64,000 nt of DNA from Pseudotabrizicola sp051200875 (GCF_051200875.1 NZ_CP195191.1:3100001-3164000); one strand, 5' to 3'. Shown: positions 8,533-16,792, counted from the stretch's first letter. Program-made: numbers and translations. Notes: a model not told the origin generated them from the sequence alone.

Positions 8533-9419
8533 TGTTTCGTATTCTTGCGATTGCTGCGCTTCTTTCCCTGCCAGCCACGGCATATGCAGAAAAGTTGGCC
8601 AACAAGCTTTTGGGCGCAAAAGAAGTAGCGAGCCAGCAGGCGCCGATGCCAATCGGTTCATATGCAAAGGGCTGTGGCGCGGGTTTGGTTGAACTGCCGG
8701 AAACCGGGCCCAGTTGGCAGGCCATGCGGTTGTCGCGAAACCGCAATTGGGGTCATCCTGAAATGATAAATTTCTTGGTAGACCTGTCGCAGACTGCACA
8801 GCGGCTTGGATGGGCCGGCCTTTATGTCGGGGATATCAGCCAACCTCGCGGCGGGCCAATGACCAGTGGGCATGCAAGCCATCAGATTGGCTTGGACGCC
8901 GATATCTGGCAATTGCCGCCAAAGAGGGTCAATCTTAGCCGCGCGGAGCGCGAAAAGCTCAGCTCCATCCCCGTCCGGTCTGCTGACCAGAAATCCGTGA
9001 CGAGGAACTGGACGCGCACGCACCATGAATTGATGAAGGCAGCCGCGCTTGATCCGCGCGTGGATCGCATCTTTGTAGCGGCGGCTGTCAAAATCGAGAT
9101 GTGCAAGACGGCGAAGTCTTCGGATAAGAAATGGCTTCAGAAAATTCGCCCGATCCAAGGACACGACAGCCATTTCCACGTTCGTCTCAAATGCCCTGCC
9201 GGGGCGCGCCTGTGTCAAACGCAAAAGCCTTCGGTGAATGAGTTGTCGAAAGGCGGGGACGGATGCGATGACACGCTGATGTGGTGGGTGACAGATTACC
9301 TGAACCCGCCAAAGCCAACTAAAAAACCGAAAGAGCCAGCAAAGCGTACACGCCATCCGCGCGAGTACACGATGGCGGATCTGCCCAAGCAATGCCTAGA
9401 TGTTCTCGCCTCGCCCTGA
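8532..9419 (+). CDS. mepA: Penicillin-insensitive murein DD-endopeptidase MepA
   Basis: 295 residues with a cleavable signal peptide (cut after ATAYA). The LAS/M74 zinc metallopeptidase motifs are intact: GHASHQIGLDADIW supplies His and Asp ligands, and GHDSHFHVRL supplies the later His pair. Conserved cysteines include CGAG and the C-terminal CDD and CLDV. MepA cleaves D-alanyl-meso-DAP crosslinks in periplasmic peptidoglycan. The C-terminal region is rich in Lys and Pro (KPTKKPKEPAKRT), an addition after the catalytic domain. It overlaps the transporter upstream by one base and the next gene by 28 bases. Confidence 0.95.
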   Translation: MFRILAIAALLSLPATAYAEKLANKLLGAKEVASQQAPMPIGSYAKGCGAGLVELPETGPSWQAMRLSRNRNWGHPEMINFLVDLSQTAQRLGWAGLYVGDISQPRGGPMTSGHASHQIGLDADIWQLPPKRVNLSRAEREKLSSIPVRSADQKSVTRNWTRTHHELMKAAALDPRVDRIFVAAAVKIEMCKTAKSSDKKWLQKIRPIQGHDSHFHVRLKCPAGARLCQTQKPSVNELSKGGDGCDDTLMWWVTDYLNPPKPTKKPKEPAKRTRHPREYTMADLPKQCLDVLASP

Positions 9420-10330
9420 CTCTGGGCGCATTTCTTGGCCTCGCATTGCAAGGAAGCGCGGGTGTCACGCCCCCGGCCAGCTTGGTCGGGGCATTTCGTT
9501 GGCATGTTGACGATGATCTTTTCGGTGGGTTTTCTGCCCTGGAAATCTCGGCAAAAGGCGACAGTTTCACAGCGCTGACGGATAAAGGCAGCTATGTCAC
9601 GGGTCAGATCTTCCGCGATGTCGATGGTCGGATCACCGCTGTAAAGAACGGTACGATGTGGCGGCTGAAGTCGAACGTGAACGAGCCGCTGAAACTGGAT
9701 CGCAACGATAGTGAGGGGCTGGCAATCGCGCCTGATGGAACGGCCTATGTGTCGTTTGAGGGGATTGCGCGTGTCTTGCGATATGACCGCATTGATGGAT
9801 TGGCTGAAAATCTTCCCCGGCCAAAGAGCTTTGATCGGTTCCCGAGGAATGCATCGCTTGAAGCCTTGGCGGTAGATCAAAAAGGCGCACTTTACACGTT
9901 TCCGGAAGAATTGACCGGATCAAAGCGCGTGCGCCTTTTTACAGGTCAACCTGGGAATCCCAATGGGCCGGATTTCCCCGTTTGGAGATACTCTGGCGGG
10001 CAATGGTCGCAGCCCTTTGTTTTGCCGAGACTTGGGAATTACTTACCTGTGGGCGCTGATTTTGGGCCGGACGGGAGGCTTTACGTCCTTGAACGTCAGT
10101 TCAGAGGCATCGCTGGATTTGGAAATCGTGTACGGTCATTCGTGGTCGGTCGCAGGGTGCTTTCCGATGAGCGCACTGAGATGGAAAGCCCGATTGGAAT
10201 GCACGATAACCTTGAGGGTTTGTCGGTCTGGCGAGATGCGAAAGGGCGAATTCGTCTGACGATGATCTCCGATAATAACTTTCTCCCGATTCAGCGTACC
10301 GAGATCGTCGAATATCGCGTGGCGGATTGA
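9392..10330 (+). CDS. Secreted esterase-like activity of phytase family protein
   Basis: 312 residues with a signal peptide (LTLGAFLGLALQGSAG) and a beta-propeller-like body of the phytase/esterase-like family (PF13449 type). Typical strand motifs are FGGFSALEISAKGDSFTALTDKG and NDSEGLAIAPDGTAYVSFEG, and the C-terminal part carries MHDNLEGLSVW. Members are periplasmic; a phosphatase/phytase-like activity is suggested by fold only. The start overlaps mepA by 28 bases, consistent with a three-gene operon (MFS, mepA, this gene). No alternative in-frame start downstream preserves the signal peptide. Confidence 0.85.
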   Translation: MPRCSRLALTLGAFLGLALQGSAGVTPPASLVGAFRWHVDDDLFGGFSALEISAKGDSFTALTDKGSYVTGQIFRDVDGRITAVKNGTMWRLKSNVNEPLKLDRNDSEGLAIAPDGTAYVSFEGIARVLRYDRIDGLAENLPRPKSFDRFPRNASLEALAVDQKGALYTFPEELTGSKRVRLFTGQPGNPNGPDFPVWRYSGGQWSQPFVLPRLGNYLPVGADFGPDGRLYVLERQFRGIAGFGNRVRSFVVGRRVLSDERTEMESPIGMHDNLEGLSVWRDAKGRIRLTMISDNNFLPIQRTEIVEYRVAD

Positions 10331-10375
10331 CAGACTGCAAACACGGCATTAGTGCAGCGCGTCCCCAACAGGGGG

Positions 10376-10407
10376 GCAAGTCTCCGCGACCTTGCATAAA
10401 AAACGGA
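10376..10407 (+). promoter_or_regulatory. preQ1-I-like pseudoknot in the leader of the queuosine-precursor transporter
   Basis: GCAAG (10376-10380) pairs with CTTGC (10391-10395) as P1. TCCG in its loop (10383-10386) pairs with CGGA (10404-10407) after an A-rich linker ATAAAAAA. This is the H-type pseudoknot plan of preQ1-I riboswitches, and the A-rich joining stretch is the same as in the Bacillus example. The 3' strand of P2 is the SD of the gene, so ligand binding would hide it. The downstream gene encodes a queuosine-precursor transporter, the expected target. A second hairpin (CCCC AACA GGGG, 10363-10374) lies just upstream. Confidence 0.65.
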
Positions 10408-10414
10408 TCAGATC

Positions 10415-11047
10415 ATGCAAAAACTACTGCCCGGCATTCTTGCCATGGCCGCGACCGTCGTGGCCTCAAACATACTAGTGCAATACCTCTTTGGCCAATG
10501 GCTCACTTGGGGGGCATTGACTTATCCGATCGCCTTTCTTGTGACGGACCTGACGAACCGCATCTATGGCGCAAAGGCAGCCCGGACTGTGGTCTTCGCT
10601 GGCTTTGTCACGGGTGTCTTCTGCTCGTTGATTGGGACGCAGATCATGCTTCAAGGCGATGGCTACACCTATCCGGCGGTGACGCTGCGGATCGCGATCG
10701 GATCGGGTCTCGCATTTCTTACGGCCCAAATGCTTGACGTTGCGGTCTTCAACCGTTTCCGTGAAGGCAACTGGTGGCGCGCGCCATTGGTCTCAACCCT
10801 CATTGGATCCAGCGTCGACACGGTTATCTTCTTTACCATCGCATTCTCGGCAGCCTTGACCAGTCTTGAGCCCTCGAATGACGTCTCTTGGGCCGGTGAA
10901 GTTTTGCCTTTGTTGGGCATAGGCCCCGAGGCCCCGCTTTGGGTTTCGTTGGCCGTTGCTGACTGGGGCGTAAAACTGTTGCTCGCTTTGTTGGCACTTG
11001 TGCCGTTCCGGCTGATTGTCGGAAAAGTTACAGCAAAGGTTGCGTAA
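10415..11047 (+). CDS. yhhQ: Queuosine precursor transporter (YhhQ/VUT family)
   Basis: 210-residue integral membrane protein with about six helices. Family signatures are TYPIAFLVTDLTNRIYGAKAAR near the N-terminus and the later GNWWRAPLVSTLIGSSVDT. YhhQ imports preQ0/preQ1 for synthesis of queuosine in tRNA anticodons. The SD is the short CGGA at 10404, which is also one strand of the pseudoknot in the leader, giving a clear route to translational control by precursor. No other queuosine gene lies in the window. The transcript may continue into the tiny ORF at 11118. Confidence 0.9.
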   Translation: MQKLLPGILAMAATVVASNILVQYLFGQWLTWGALTYPIAFLVTDLTNRIYGAKAARTVVFAGFVTGVFCSLIGTQIMLQGDGYTYPAVTLRIAIGSGLAFLTAQMLDVAVFNRFREGNWWRAPLVSTLIGSSVDTVIFFTIAFSAALTSLEPSNDVSWAGEVLPLLGIGPEAPLWVSLAVADWGVKLLLALLALVPFRLIVGKVTAKVA

Positions 11048-11059
11048 AAAGATTTGACA

Positions 11060-11076
11060 GACACAAAATCTGTGTC
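11060..11076. repeat. Inverted repeat downstream of the queuosine transporter
   Basis: GACACA-AAATC-TGTGTC, a perfect 6-base dyad with a 5-base loop, lies 12 bases after the transporter stop and overlaps the end of a TTGACA at 11054. It lacks a T-run, so it is more likely an operator or mRNA hairpin than a terminator. Confidence 0.4.
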
Positions 11077-11117
11077 ACGCTCATCTTATCGGCAATCTTT
11101 TGAAAGGAGGTGATCCA

Positions 11118-11174
11118 GTGTCTAGAGTGATATTGGAGAGAGGTGTCGGGACAGTCGGGAGGCGTGTTTTCTAG
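11118..11174 (+). CDS. Tiny 18-residue ORF with ultra-long Shine-Dalgarno
   Basis: A GTG-started ORF encoding VSRVILERGVGTVGRRVF and ending in TAG. It is preceded at 11102-11118 by GAAAGGAGGTGATCCAG, complementary along its whole length to the usual alphaproteobacterial 16S rRNA 3' end rather than to the 6-8 bases of a normal SD. AGGAGG is 7 bases from the GTG, ideal spacing. The stop codon lies in a hairpin (11171-11188), and a strong terminator-like stem follows at 11247. The peptide is basic and hydrophobic with no known function. It could be a real small protein, a leader peptide, or an RNA whose point is rRNA pairing. Confidence 0.6.
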   Translation: MSRVILERGVGTVGRRVF

Positions 11175-11188
11175 GGGCAGCCCTCTAG
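11171..11188 (+). promoter_or_regulatory. Hairpin enclosing the tiny ORF stop codon
   Basis: CTAGGGG pairs with CCTCTAG around a 4-base loop, seven pairs with one G-U. The TAG of the tiny ORF at 11118 is inside the 5' arm, so a terminating ribosome would melt it. Confidence 0.4.
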
Positions 11189-11246
11189 CCAAACAAACCG
11201 CTTGATTGGGCCTTTATCCTAACTGGCCCATCTCCTTGGAACTCGG

Positions 11247-11275
11247 AAAGGGTTGCCGTACCACGGCGACCCTTT
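11247..11275 (+). terminator. Strong stem-loop, probable terminator of the tiny-ORF transcript
   Basis: AAAGGGTTGCCG pairs with CGGCGACCCTTT (12 pairs, one wobble) around TACCA. A short T-rich stretch (CTCTATTTT) follows. It separates the tiny-ORF unit from arfB at 11351. Confidence 0.6.
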
Positions 11276-11350
11276 CTCTATTTTCGGCGTCTGTCGAATG
11301 TATTTTCGAAGCCCTTTCCCGTGCGCGCGGCTTGGCGTAACGTCCGCCGC

Positions 11351-11773
11351 ATGCTTCGGATCAATGACGCCATTACCATTGCCGACTGGGAACTGGTCGA
11401 AACCTTTTCGCGCTCGCAAGGGCCGGGTGGGCAGAACGTCAACAAGGTTGAAACTGCTGTCGAACTGCGGTTCGAAGCTGAACGCTCTCCACATCTGTCA
11501 GATCCAGTCAAAACGCGCTTGAAGCGTCTTGCTGGGCGGCGATGGACAAATGATGGCGCGATTGTCATCCGCGCCGAAGAAACCCGCAGCCAAGCTAGAA
11601 ATCGGGAACTTGCCAGAGAGCGTCTGGTCGAGATGATCCGACAAGCTCTTGTCGCACCTAAAAGGCGGATCGCGACGAAACCTACTTACGGAAGTCAGTT
11701 GCGGCGGTTGAAGGCAAAGACGGTGCGATCTGAGGTGAAATCAGCGCGTGGCAAAGTGGATCCCGAAGAATGA
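11351..11773 (+). CDS. arfB: Alternative ribosome-rescue factor / peptidyl-tRNA hydrolase ArfB
   Basis: 140 residues, the same length as E. coli YaeJ/ArfB. The catalytic GGQ is in QGPGGQNVNKVET and the basic C-terminal tail (RRLKAKTVRSEVKSARGK) is the part that inserts into the empty mRNA channel. ArfB releases peptides from ribosomes stalled on non-stop mRNAs. An upstream in-frame GTG at 11321 would add ten residues absent from the family, so ATG 11351 is preferred. It overlaps the phospho-lyase gene in ATGA, suggesting coupling without obvious functional kinship. Confidence 0.92.
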   Translation: MLRINDAITIADWELVETFSRSQGPGGQNVNKVETAVELRFEAERSPHLSDPVKTRLKRLAGRRWTNDGAIVIRAEETRSQARNRELARERLVEMIRQALVAPKRRIATKPTYGSQLRRLKAKTVRSEVKSARGKVDPEE

Positions 11774-13023
11774 TTGAAGACCTGAACGAACGCCGTGCCC
11801 GTCTGATGGGGCCAAACGTGCCAACCTTCTACCGCAAGCCTGTTCATATTGTGCGCGGTGAAGGCGTGTGGCTGTGGGATGCAGATGGCAAACGCTATCT
11901 CGACTGCTACAATAACGTGGCCCATGTAGGCCATTGCCATCCCAAGGTGGTTGAGGCGATCTGTAAACAAGCCGCCACCCTGAACACCCATACGCGCTAT
12001 CACCATGAGTTGGTCCTGAACTACATTGAAGAGCTGACGTCAACGCTTGGACACGGCATTTCTCAGGCGATCATGGTGTGCACTGGGTCTGAAGCGAATG
12101 ATCTGGCGTTGCGAATGGCGCAGGCAAAGACGGGAAAGACCGGCATTATCGCCACGGATAACACCTACCACGGAAATACAGCAGCAGTCAGTCAACTTTC
12201 CACGCGTCGCCCCCCGATCGGAGGGCGTGCGCCGAATGTACGTTTGGTGCCGGCCCCTGAAACAACGAGGCCCTTGGGTGGGTCGCTGCAGGCGCAAGCC
12301 CAGGCTTTCGCGCAGAATGTCGCCAAGGCAATTCAAGAGCTTGAAGACGCTGGTTACGGTTTCTCGGGCCTGATGATTTGCCCGGTGTTTGCAAATGAAG
12401 GACTCCTTGCGCCCGTTCGTGGTTTTCTGGATGCAACTGTCGAGGTCGTTCGCCGGGCCGGTGGCTTGATCCTATGTGATGAAGTTCAGCCGGGATTTGG
12501 ACGTGTTGGATCGCATTTTTGGGGCCACGATGCCTTGGGATTTGCCCCTGATGTGGTGACGATTGGAAAGCCAATGGCCAACGGACACCCCGTTGCGGCC
12601 TGCCTTGCAAGGCCGGACATAATGTCAGCCTTTCGCGATCTCTTTGGCTACTTCAATACGTTCGGTGGCAACCCAGTCTCTGCAGCGGCATGTCTGGCCA
12701 CCCTTCATGTCATCAAGGAGGAAGGGCTGCAGGAGGCTGCGGCGGATACTTCGTCATATCTTCTTGAACGTCTCAATGCGCTTGCACATCCGAACATCAC
12801 CAATGCACGGGCAGCCGGGATGTTCTTTGGACTAGAGTTCGACGGTGAGAGGGCCGAGGAACTTGTCGCGGATCTTGTCGAAGATATGGTCGATCGTGGC
12901 TTTCTCCTCAATCGAATTGGACGCGGCGGGCGCACGCTGAAGATGCGGCCCCCGATGCCATTTGGCAAAGAACACGCGGATCTGTTGGCGGACGCGCTTG
13001 AAGCCGCATTGGCGATCCGATGA
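11770..13023 (+). CDS. Class-III PLP enzyme of the AGXT2L phospho-lyase type
   Basis: 417 residues, fold type I, class III. It resembles the vertebrate ethanolamine-phosphate and 5-phosphohydroxylysine phospho-lyases more than ordinary transaminases: DCYNNVAHVGHCHP, FNTFGGNPVSAAACLA and LKMRPPMPF are all AGXT2L-like. The PLP lysine is Lys267 in TIGKPMANGHP, preceded by DEVQPGFGRVG. Expected chemistry is elimination of phosphate and ammonia from a phosphorylated amino alcohol, giving an aldehyde. The next gene is a small-molecule kinase overlapping in ATGA, which would supply the phosphorylated substrate. Substrate (hydroxylysine, ethanolamine or other) is inference. Confidence 0.85.
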   Translation: MIEDLNERRARLMGPNVPTFYRKPVHIVRGEGVWLWDADGKRYLDCYNNVAHVGHCHPKVVEAICKQAATLNTHTRYHHELVLNYIEELTSTLGHGISQAIMVCTGSEANDLALRMAQAKTGKTGIIATDNTYHGNTAAVSQLSTRRPPIGGRAPNVRLVPAPETTRPLGGSLQAQAQAFAQNVAKAIQELEDAGYGFSGLMICPVFANEGLLAPVRGFLDATVEVVRRAGGLILCDEVQPGFGRVGSHFWGHDALGFAPDVVTIGKPMANGHPVAACLARPDIMSAFRDLFGYFNTFGGNPVSAAACLATLHVIKEEGLQEAAADTSSYLLERLNALAHPNITNARAAGMFFGLEFDGERAEELVADLVEDMVDRGFLLNRIGRGGRTLKMRPPMPFGKEHADLLADALEAALAIR

Positions 13024-13955
13024 CAGAAGCAGAAGAAGCCGCAAAACTGTGGCAAGGCAGGATCATTCGGTCACTTCGACTCCGCGAGAACGAAGTTTAT
13101 GAGGCGGAAATTTCCGGAAAGCGGGTTGCTCTTCGGTTGCACAGGATGGGTTACCAATCGGCTTCAGCAATCCGGTCAGAATTGTGGTGGTGCGACCAGC
13201 TAGGGTCGCGCAGTCTACCTGTGGCGACTCCCATTGCGGCCAAAGACGGTAATCTTCTCGCTACGCTATCCACTGGGCGATACGCTTCAGTCGTCAGTTG
13301 GGTGGAAGGCGAACCTTTCGGCGAGGCTGGCGTTCCTCATCCGCTTACAAGCGAGATTCAGATCGCGCGGCATCATGCATTGGGTGAATTGTTGGCCAGA
13401 ATTCATATCGCGACCGATGAACTGACCTTACCCGATTGGTTTGACAGACCTGCGTGGGACCATGACGGATTGGTTGGCAATGCGCCACTTTGGGGGCGCT
13501 TCTGGGAGCATCCACTGGCAGACGCAAACCAGAAATCATTGCTCCTCGCCGCACGGGACTGGTTGTCGGTGCGGCTTCGCAAATGCCAATCTCCTGTCGG
13601 TCTTATTCATGCCGATGTCCTGCGGGAGAATGTTTTTGTGAATGAGGGTTCACTATCGTTGATCGACTTTGATGATAGCGGTTTTGGCTACAGATGGTTT
13701 GATTTGGGAACGGTGCTCTCCCAAGACCTGTACGAACCGCAGTTTCCAGCGCTGCGAAATGCACTTATTGACGGCTACCGTTCGTTGCTTCCGGTGAACG
13801 GAGATGATGTGGATGCCTTTACTCTGGCCCGTACGCTCGCCTCAGTTGGTTGGGCAAGCAGCCGTCTTGCAATGGACCACCCTGTGCAACGCAGTCACTT
13901 GGACCGCGCTCTGATGATGGCGCACAGGCTTATTTCCAATGCTGGAATCGGTTGA
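13020..13955 (+). CDS. APH-fold small-molecule kinase (hydroxylysine kinase-like)
   Basis: 311 residues of the aminoglycoside-phosphotransferase fold. The catalytic loop is LIHADVLRENVF (Brenner-type HxDxxxxN) and the metal-binding loop is LIDFDDSGFG. Homologues include the mammalian hydroxylysine kinase AGPHD1, which partners an AGXT2L2 phospho-lyase. Here the kinase overlaps the phospho-lyase gene by 4 bases, reproducing that pairing. An antibiotic-resistance role is unlikely given the context. Cytoplasmic. Good RNA-level coupling but no separate promoter seen. Confidence 0.82.
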   Translation: MTEAEEAAKLWQGRIIRSLRLRENEVYEAEISGKRVALRLHRMGYQSASAIRSELWWCDQLGSRSLPVATPIAAKDGNLLATLSTGRYASVVSWVEGEPFGEAGVPHPLTSEIQIARHHALGELLARIHIATDELTLPDWFDRPAWDHDGLVGNAPLWGRFWEHPLADANQKSLLLAARDWLSVRLRKCQSPVGLIHADVLRENVFVNEGSLSLIDFDDSGFGYRWFDLGTVLSQDLYEPQFPALRNALIDGYRSLLPVNGDDVDAFTLARTLASVGWASSRLAMDHPVQRSHLDRALMMAHRLISNAGIG

Positions 13956-13997
13956 TGAAAGGATTGTGAACAGATAGTCAGCGCATGTAACTCGGAA

Positions 13998-14015
13998 ATG
14001 ACACCTCTGTGACAG
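13998..14015 (-). promoter_or_regulatory. Pho-box-like direct repeat before pit
   Basis: Read on the minus strand, CTGTCAC-AGAG-GTGTCAT matches the alphaproteobacterial PHO box (two CTGTCAT repeats, 4-base spacer) at 12 of 14 repeat bases. It lies 9 bases before the pit start codon, where bound PhoB would block rather than activate expression, as known for pit in Sinorhizobium. Confidence 0.55.
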
Positions 14016-14024
14016 GCGCGCGAC

Positions 14025-15503
14025 ATGACTGATCAAACCGGAGCTCCCAAGAACCAGTGGAAGACACTCGACAAGGATCTTGGGCGCATTGTGCAGCTTG
14101 AGCAGGCTCTGACCTATGTAAACCGGCCAAAAATTGCGATTTCCGTCAGTGTCGTCTTCGTTCTGATCTGTGCGGCGGCAGCTGTGCTTTTTGCCGGGGG
14201 GTCCAGTTCGACGATGATCATCGTCGTAGCGGCAGCCTTCGGGGCTTACATGGCGCTGAATATCGGCGCGAACGACGTCGCAAACAATATGGGGCCAGCG
14301 GTCGGCGCGAATGCGCTTACGATGGGCGGTGCCTTGGTTATTGCGGCAGTATTCGAGACGCTTGGAGCGCTTATCGCGGGTGGCGATGTTGTGTCTACGA
14401 TTTCCGGCGGGATTGTCGCTCCGGAAGCTGTTGACGACCCTGCCATCTTTGTTTGGGCAATGATGGCGGCCTTGATTGCTGCCTCACTTTGGCTGAACCT
14501 CGCCACTTGGCTAGGTGCGCCGGTATCAACGACCCACTCCATCGTGGGCGGCGTCATGGGGGCCGGGATTGCGGCTGCCGGTTTCTCGGCGGTGGCTTGG
14601 CCCAAAATGGGCCAGATCGCAGCAAGCTGGGTGATTTCACCAGTGCTTGGCGGATTGATCGCTGCTCTTTTCCTGGCCTTCATCAAGGCATTTATCAACG
14701 ATGTTCCAAATAAGATTGAAGCCGCCCGCCGGTGGGTTCCTGTCTTGATTGGCCTGATGGCTGGTGCGTTTGCGTCGTACCTTGCTGTCAAGGGGTTGAA
14801 GAAAATCGTCGACGTTAGTCTTGGCCAAGCCCTTTTGATCGGGCTGGTCTTGGGTGGGCTGACAATCCTTGTATCTCGTCCTCTGATCGTTCGTCAGTCC
14901 GCCGGGCTGGAAAACCGCAAGAAGTCTTTGAAGAAATTGTTCGGTTTGCCACTGGTTGTATCTGCGGCGCTGCTGTCGTTTGCGCATGGGGCAAACGATG
15001 TTGCGAATGCGGTTGGTCCCTTGGCAGCTATCGTTCACGCTGTGCAGGATAATGCGACCGAAGCGAAGGTCTCGATCCCACTTTGGGTCATGGTGATTGG
15101 GGCCGCAGGGATCTCATTTGGCTTGGTGCTATTTGGGCCGAAGCTGATCCGTATGGTTGGGTCTGAGATCACCAAGCTTAATCCGATGCGTGCCTACTGT
15201 GTTGCCTTGTCGGCTGCGATTACGGTCATCGTCGCCTCTTGGCTTGGGCTTCCTGTCAGTTCGACACATATCGCAGTCGGTGGCGTGTTTGGGGTCGGGT
15301 TCTATCGCGAATGGCACGCCGAGCGCCGCACGCGCAGGCTGGGGCTAGAGAAAGGCAAAGCCGTTGCACCTGACGAGCGCCGCCGCCGCAAGCTTGTTCG
15401 CCGTTCACACTTCCTTACGATCGCGGCGGCCTGGGTTATTACGGTTCCGCTGACCGCGCTGCTGGCTGCAATCGTCTTCCTGTTTCTGCGCGCGATTGCC
15501 TAA
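14025..15503 (+). CDS. pit: Low-affinity inorganic phosphate transporter PitA
   Basis: 492-residue inner-membrane protein of the PiT family. The duplicated signatures are present: GANDVANNMGPAVGA in the first half and HGANDVANAVGPLAA in the second. The matching SSTHIAVGG and STTHSIVGG loops are also present. Pit proteins import metal-phosphate with protons and serve under phosphate-replete conditions. The N-terminal 35 residues are cytoplasmic and charged. A Pho-box-like repeat sits just upstream, consistent with shutdown under starvation. The stop overlaps the convergent pncB stop by 4 bases. Confidence 0.95.
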   Translation: MTDQTGAPKNQWKTLDKDLGRIVQLEQALTYVNRPKIAISVSVVFVLICAAAAVLFAGGSSSTMIIVVAAAFGAYMALNIGANDVANNMGPAVGANALTMGGALVIAAVFETLGALIAGGDVVSTISGGIVAPEAVDDPAIFVWAMMAALIAASLWLNLATWLGAPVSTTHSIVGGVMGAGIAAAGFSAVAWPKMGQIAASWVISPVLGGLIAALFLAFIKAFINDVPNKIEAARRWVPVLIGLMAGAFASYLAVKGLKKIVDVSLGQALLIGLVLGGLTILVSRPLIVRQSAGLENRKKSLKKLFGLPLVVSAALLSFAHGANDVANAVGPLAAIVHAVQDNATEAKVSIPLWVMVIGAAGISFGLVLFGPKLIRMVGSEITKLNPMRAYCVALSAAITVIVASWLGLPVSSTHIAVGGVFGVGFYREWHAERRTRRLGLEKGKAVAPDERRRRKLVRRSHFLTIAAAWVITVPLTALLAAIVFLFLRAIA

Positions 15504-16792
15504 ACGACAACGTCCATAGCGTCTTGCTGGCCGACGCCGAACACACGTTTATAGCGTTCAATTTCGTCCGCGGGGCCCATTGCCTTGTTGGGGTTGTCCG
15601 AGAGCTTGACTGTCGGGCGACCGTCGGCACTGACTGCTTTGCAGACGAGACTGAACGGCGCGAGTCCATCGTTTGGCGCAAGACCACGGAAATCGTTGGT
15701 CAACATGGTGCCCCAACCGAAGGAAACCTTTACCCGGCCGACGAATTGCCGATGAAGCTCTTCAATCTTTTCAACGTCCAACCCGTCAGAAAAGATCACA
15801 AGCTTTTTGGTTGGGTCTTCGCCGCGGTCTTTCCACCATTTGATCGCCGTCTCTGCCCCCGTGGCAGGGTCGCCCGAGTCAATCCTTATGCCAGTCCAAC
15901 TGGCGAGCCAATCTGGTGCCCGGCTTAGAAACCCTGCTGTCCCGTAAGTGTCAGGTAAGATGATACGCAGGTTGCCGTCATGCTCTTCATGCCAATCTGC
16001 AAGAACTTGGTAAGGGGCTTGGGCAAGGGCTTCGTCCGTTTCGGCAAGCGCCGAATAGACCATGGGCAGTTCGTGTGCGTTGGTTCCAATCGCCTCCACT
16101 TCCCGACGCATCGCGATCAGGCAGTTCGACGTTCCGATGAATTTTCCCTCAAGGCCTTCCAGCAGTGCCTGAACAGCCCAATCCTGCCAGAGGAAGGAAT
16201 GGCGACGGCGCGTTCCGAAATCGGCAAGTTTCAAACCGTCGATCTGGCGAAGGCGTTCGACCTTTTCCCAAAGCTTGGTCATGGCTCTGGCATAAAGAAC
16301 CTGTATCTCAAAACGGCCCATCTCTTTCAGGACCGCGCGTGACCGCAATTCCATCAGCACCGAAAGGGCGGGAATCTCCCACAACATGACCTCTGGCCAT
16401 TTGCCTTCAAAGGTCAGTTCGTATTGGCCGTTGTGCTTTTCCAGATGGTAGGGCGGAAGCTGTAACTTCTCGAACCACTCCATGAAATCCGAACGGAACA
16501 TCTGGCGTTTGCCGTAGAAGGTGTTGCCGCGCAGCCAAGTGCTTTCGCCGCGGGAAAGACGCAGGCTTCGGATGTGGTCCAGCTGTTCGCGCAGTTCTCC
16601 TTCATCGATCAGGTCAGCAAGCCGGACATGCTTTGATCGGTTGATCAGGCTGAAGGTGACCGACGTTTCCGGCTTATTGCGGAAGATCGACTGGCACATC
16701 AGCAGCTTATAAAAGTCCGTGTCGATCAAGGAACGGACGATCGGATCAATCTTCCATTTGTGATTGTGCACTCGTGTAGCGATGTCGACCAT
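15500..16792 (-). CDS. pncB: Nicotinate phosphoribosyltransferase
   Basis: 430 residues, standard NAPRTase length. It converts nicotinate and PRPP to nicotinate mononucleotide in the Preiss-Handler NAD salvage route. Family features include the N-terminal LIDTDFYKLLMCQ, the catalytic-region GTRRRHSF and GTSNC, and the PRPP-loop region GIRIDSGDP with IFSDGLD. It lies 124 bases downstream of pncA on the same strand, so the two consecutive steps of salvage are adjacent. Convergent with pit. No truncation. Confidence 0.96.
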   Translation of the reverse strand: MVDIATRVHNHKWKIDPIVRSLIDTDFYKLLMCQSIFRNKPETSVTFSLINRSKHVRLADLIDEGELREQLDHIRSLRLSRGESTWLRGNTFYGKRQMFRSDFMEWFEKLQLPPYHLEKHNGQYELTFEGKWPEVMLWEIPALSVLMELRSRAVLKEMGRFEIQVLYARAMTKLWEKVERLRQIDGLKLADFGTRRRHSFLWQDWAVQALLEGLEGKFIGTSNCLIAMRREVEAIGTNAHELPMVYSALAETDEALAQAPYQVLADWHEEHDGNLRIILPDTYGTAGFLSRAPDWLASWTGIRIDSGDPATGAETAIKWWKDRGEDPTKKLVIFSDGLDVEKIEELHRQFVGRVKVSFGWGTMLTNDFRGLAPNDGLAPFSLVCKAVSADGRPTVKLSDNPNKAMGPADEIERYKRVFGVGQQDAMDVVV

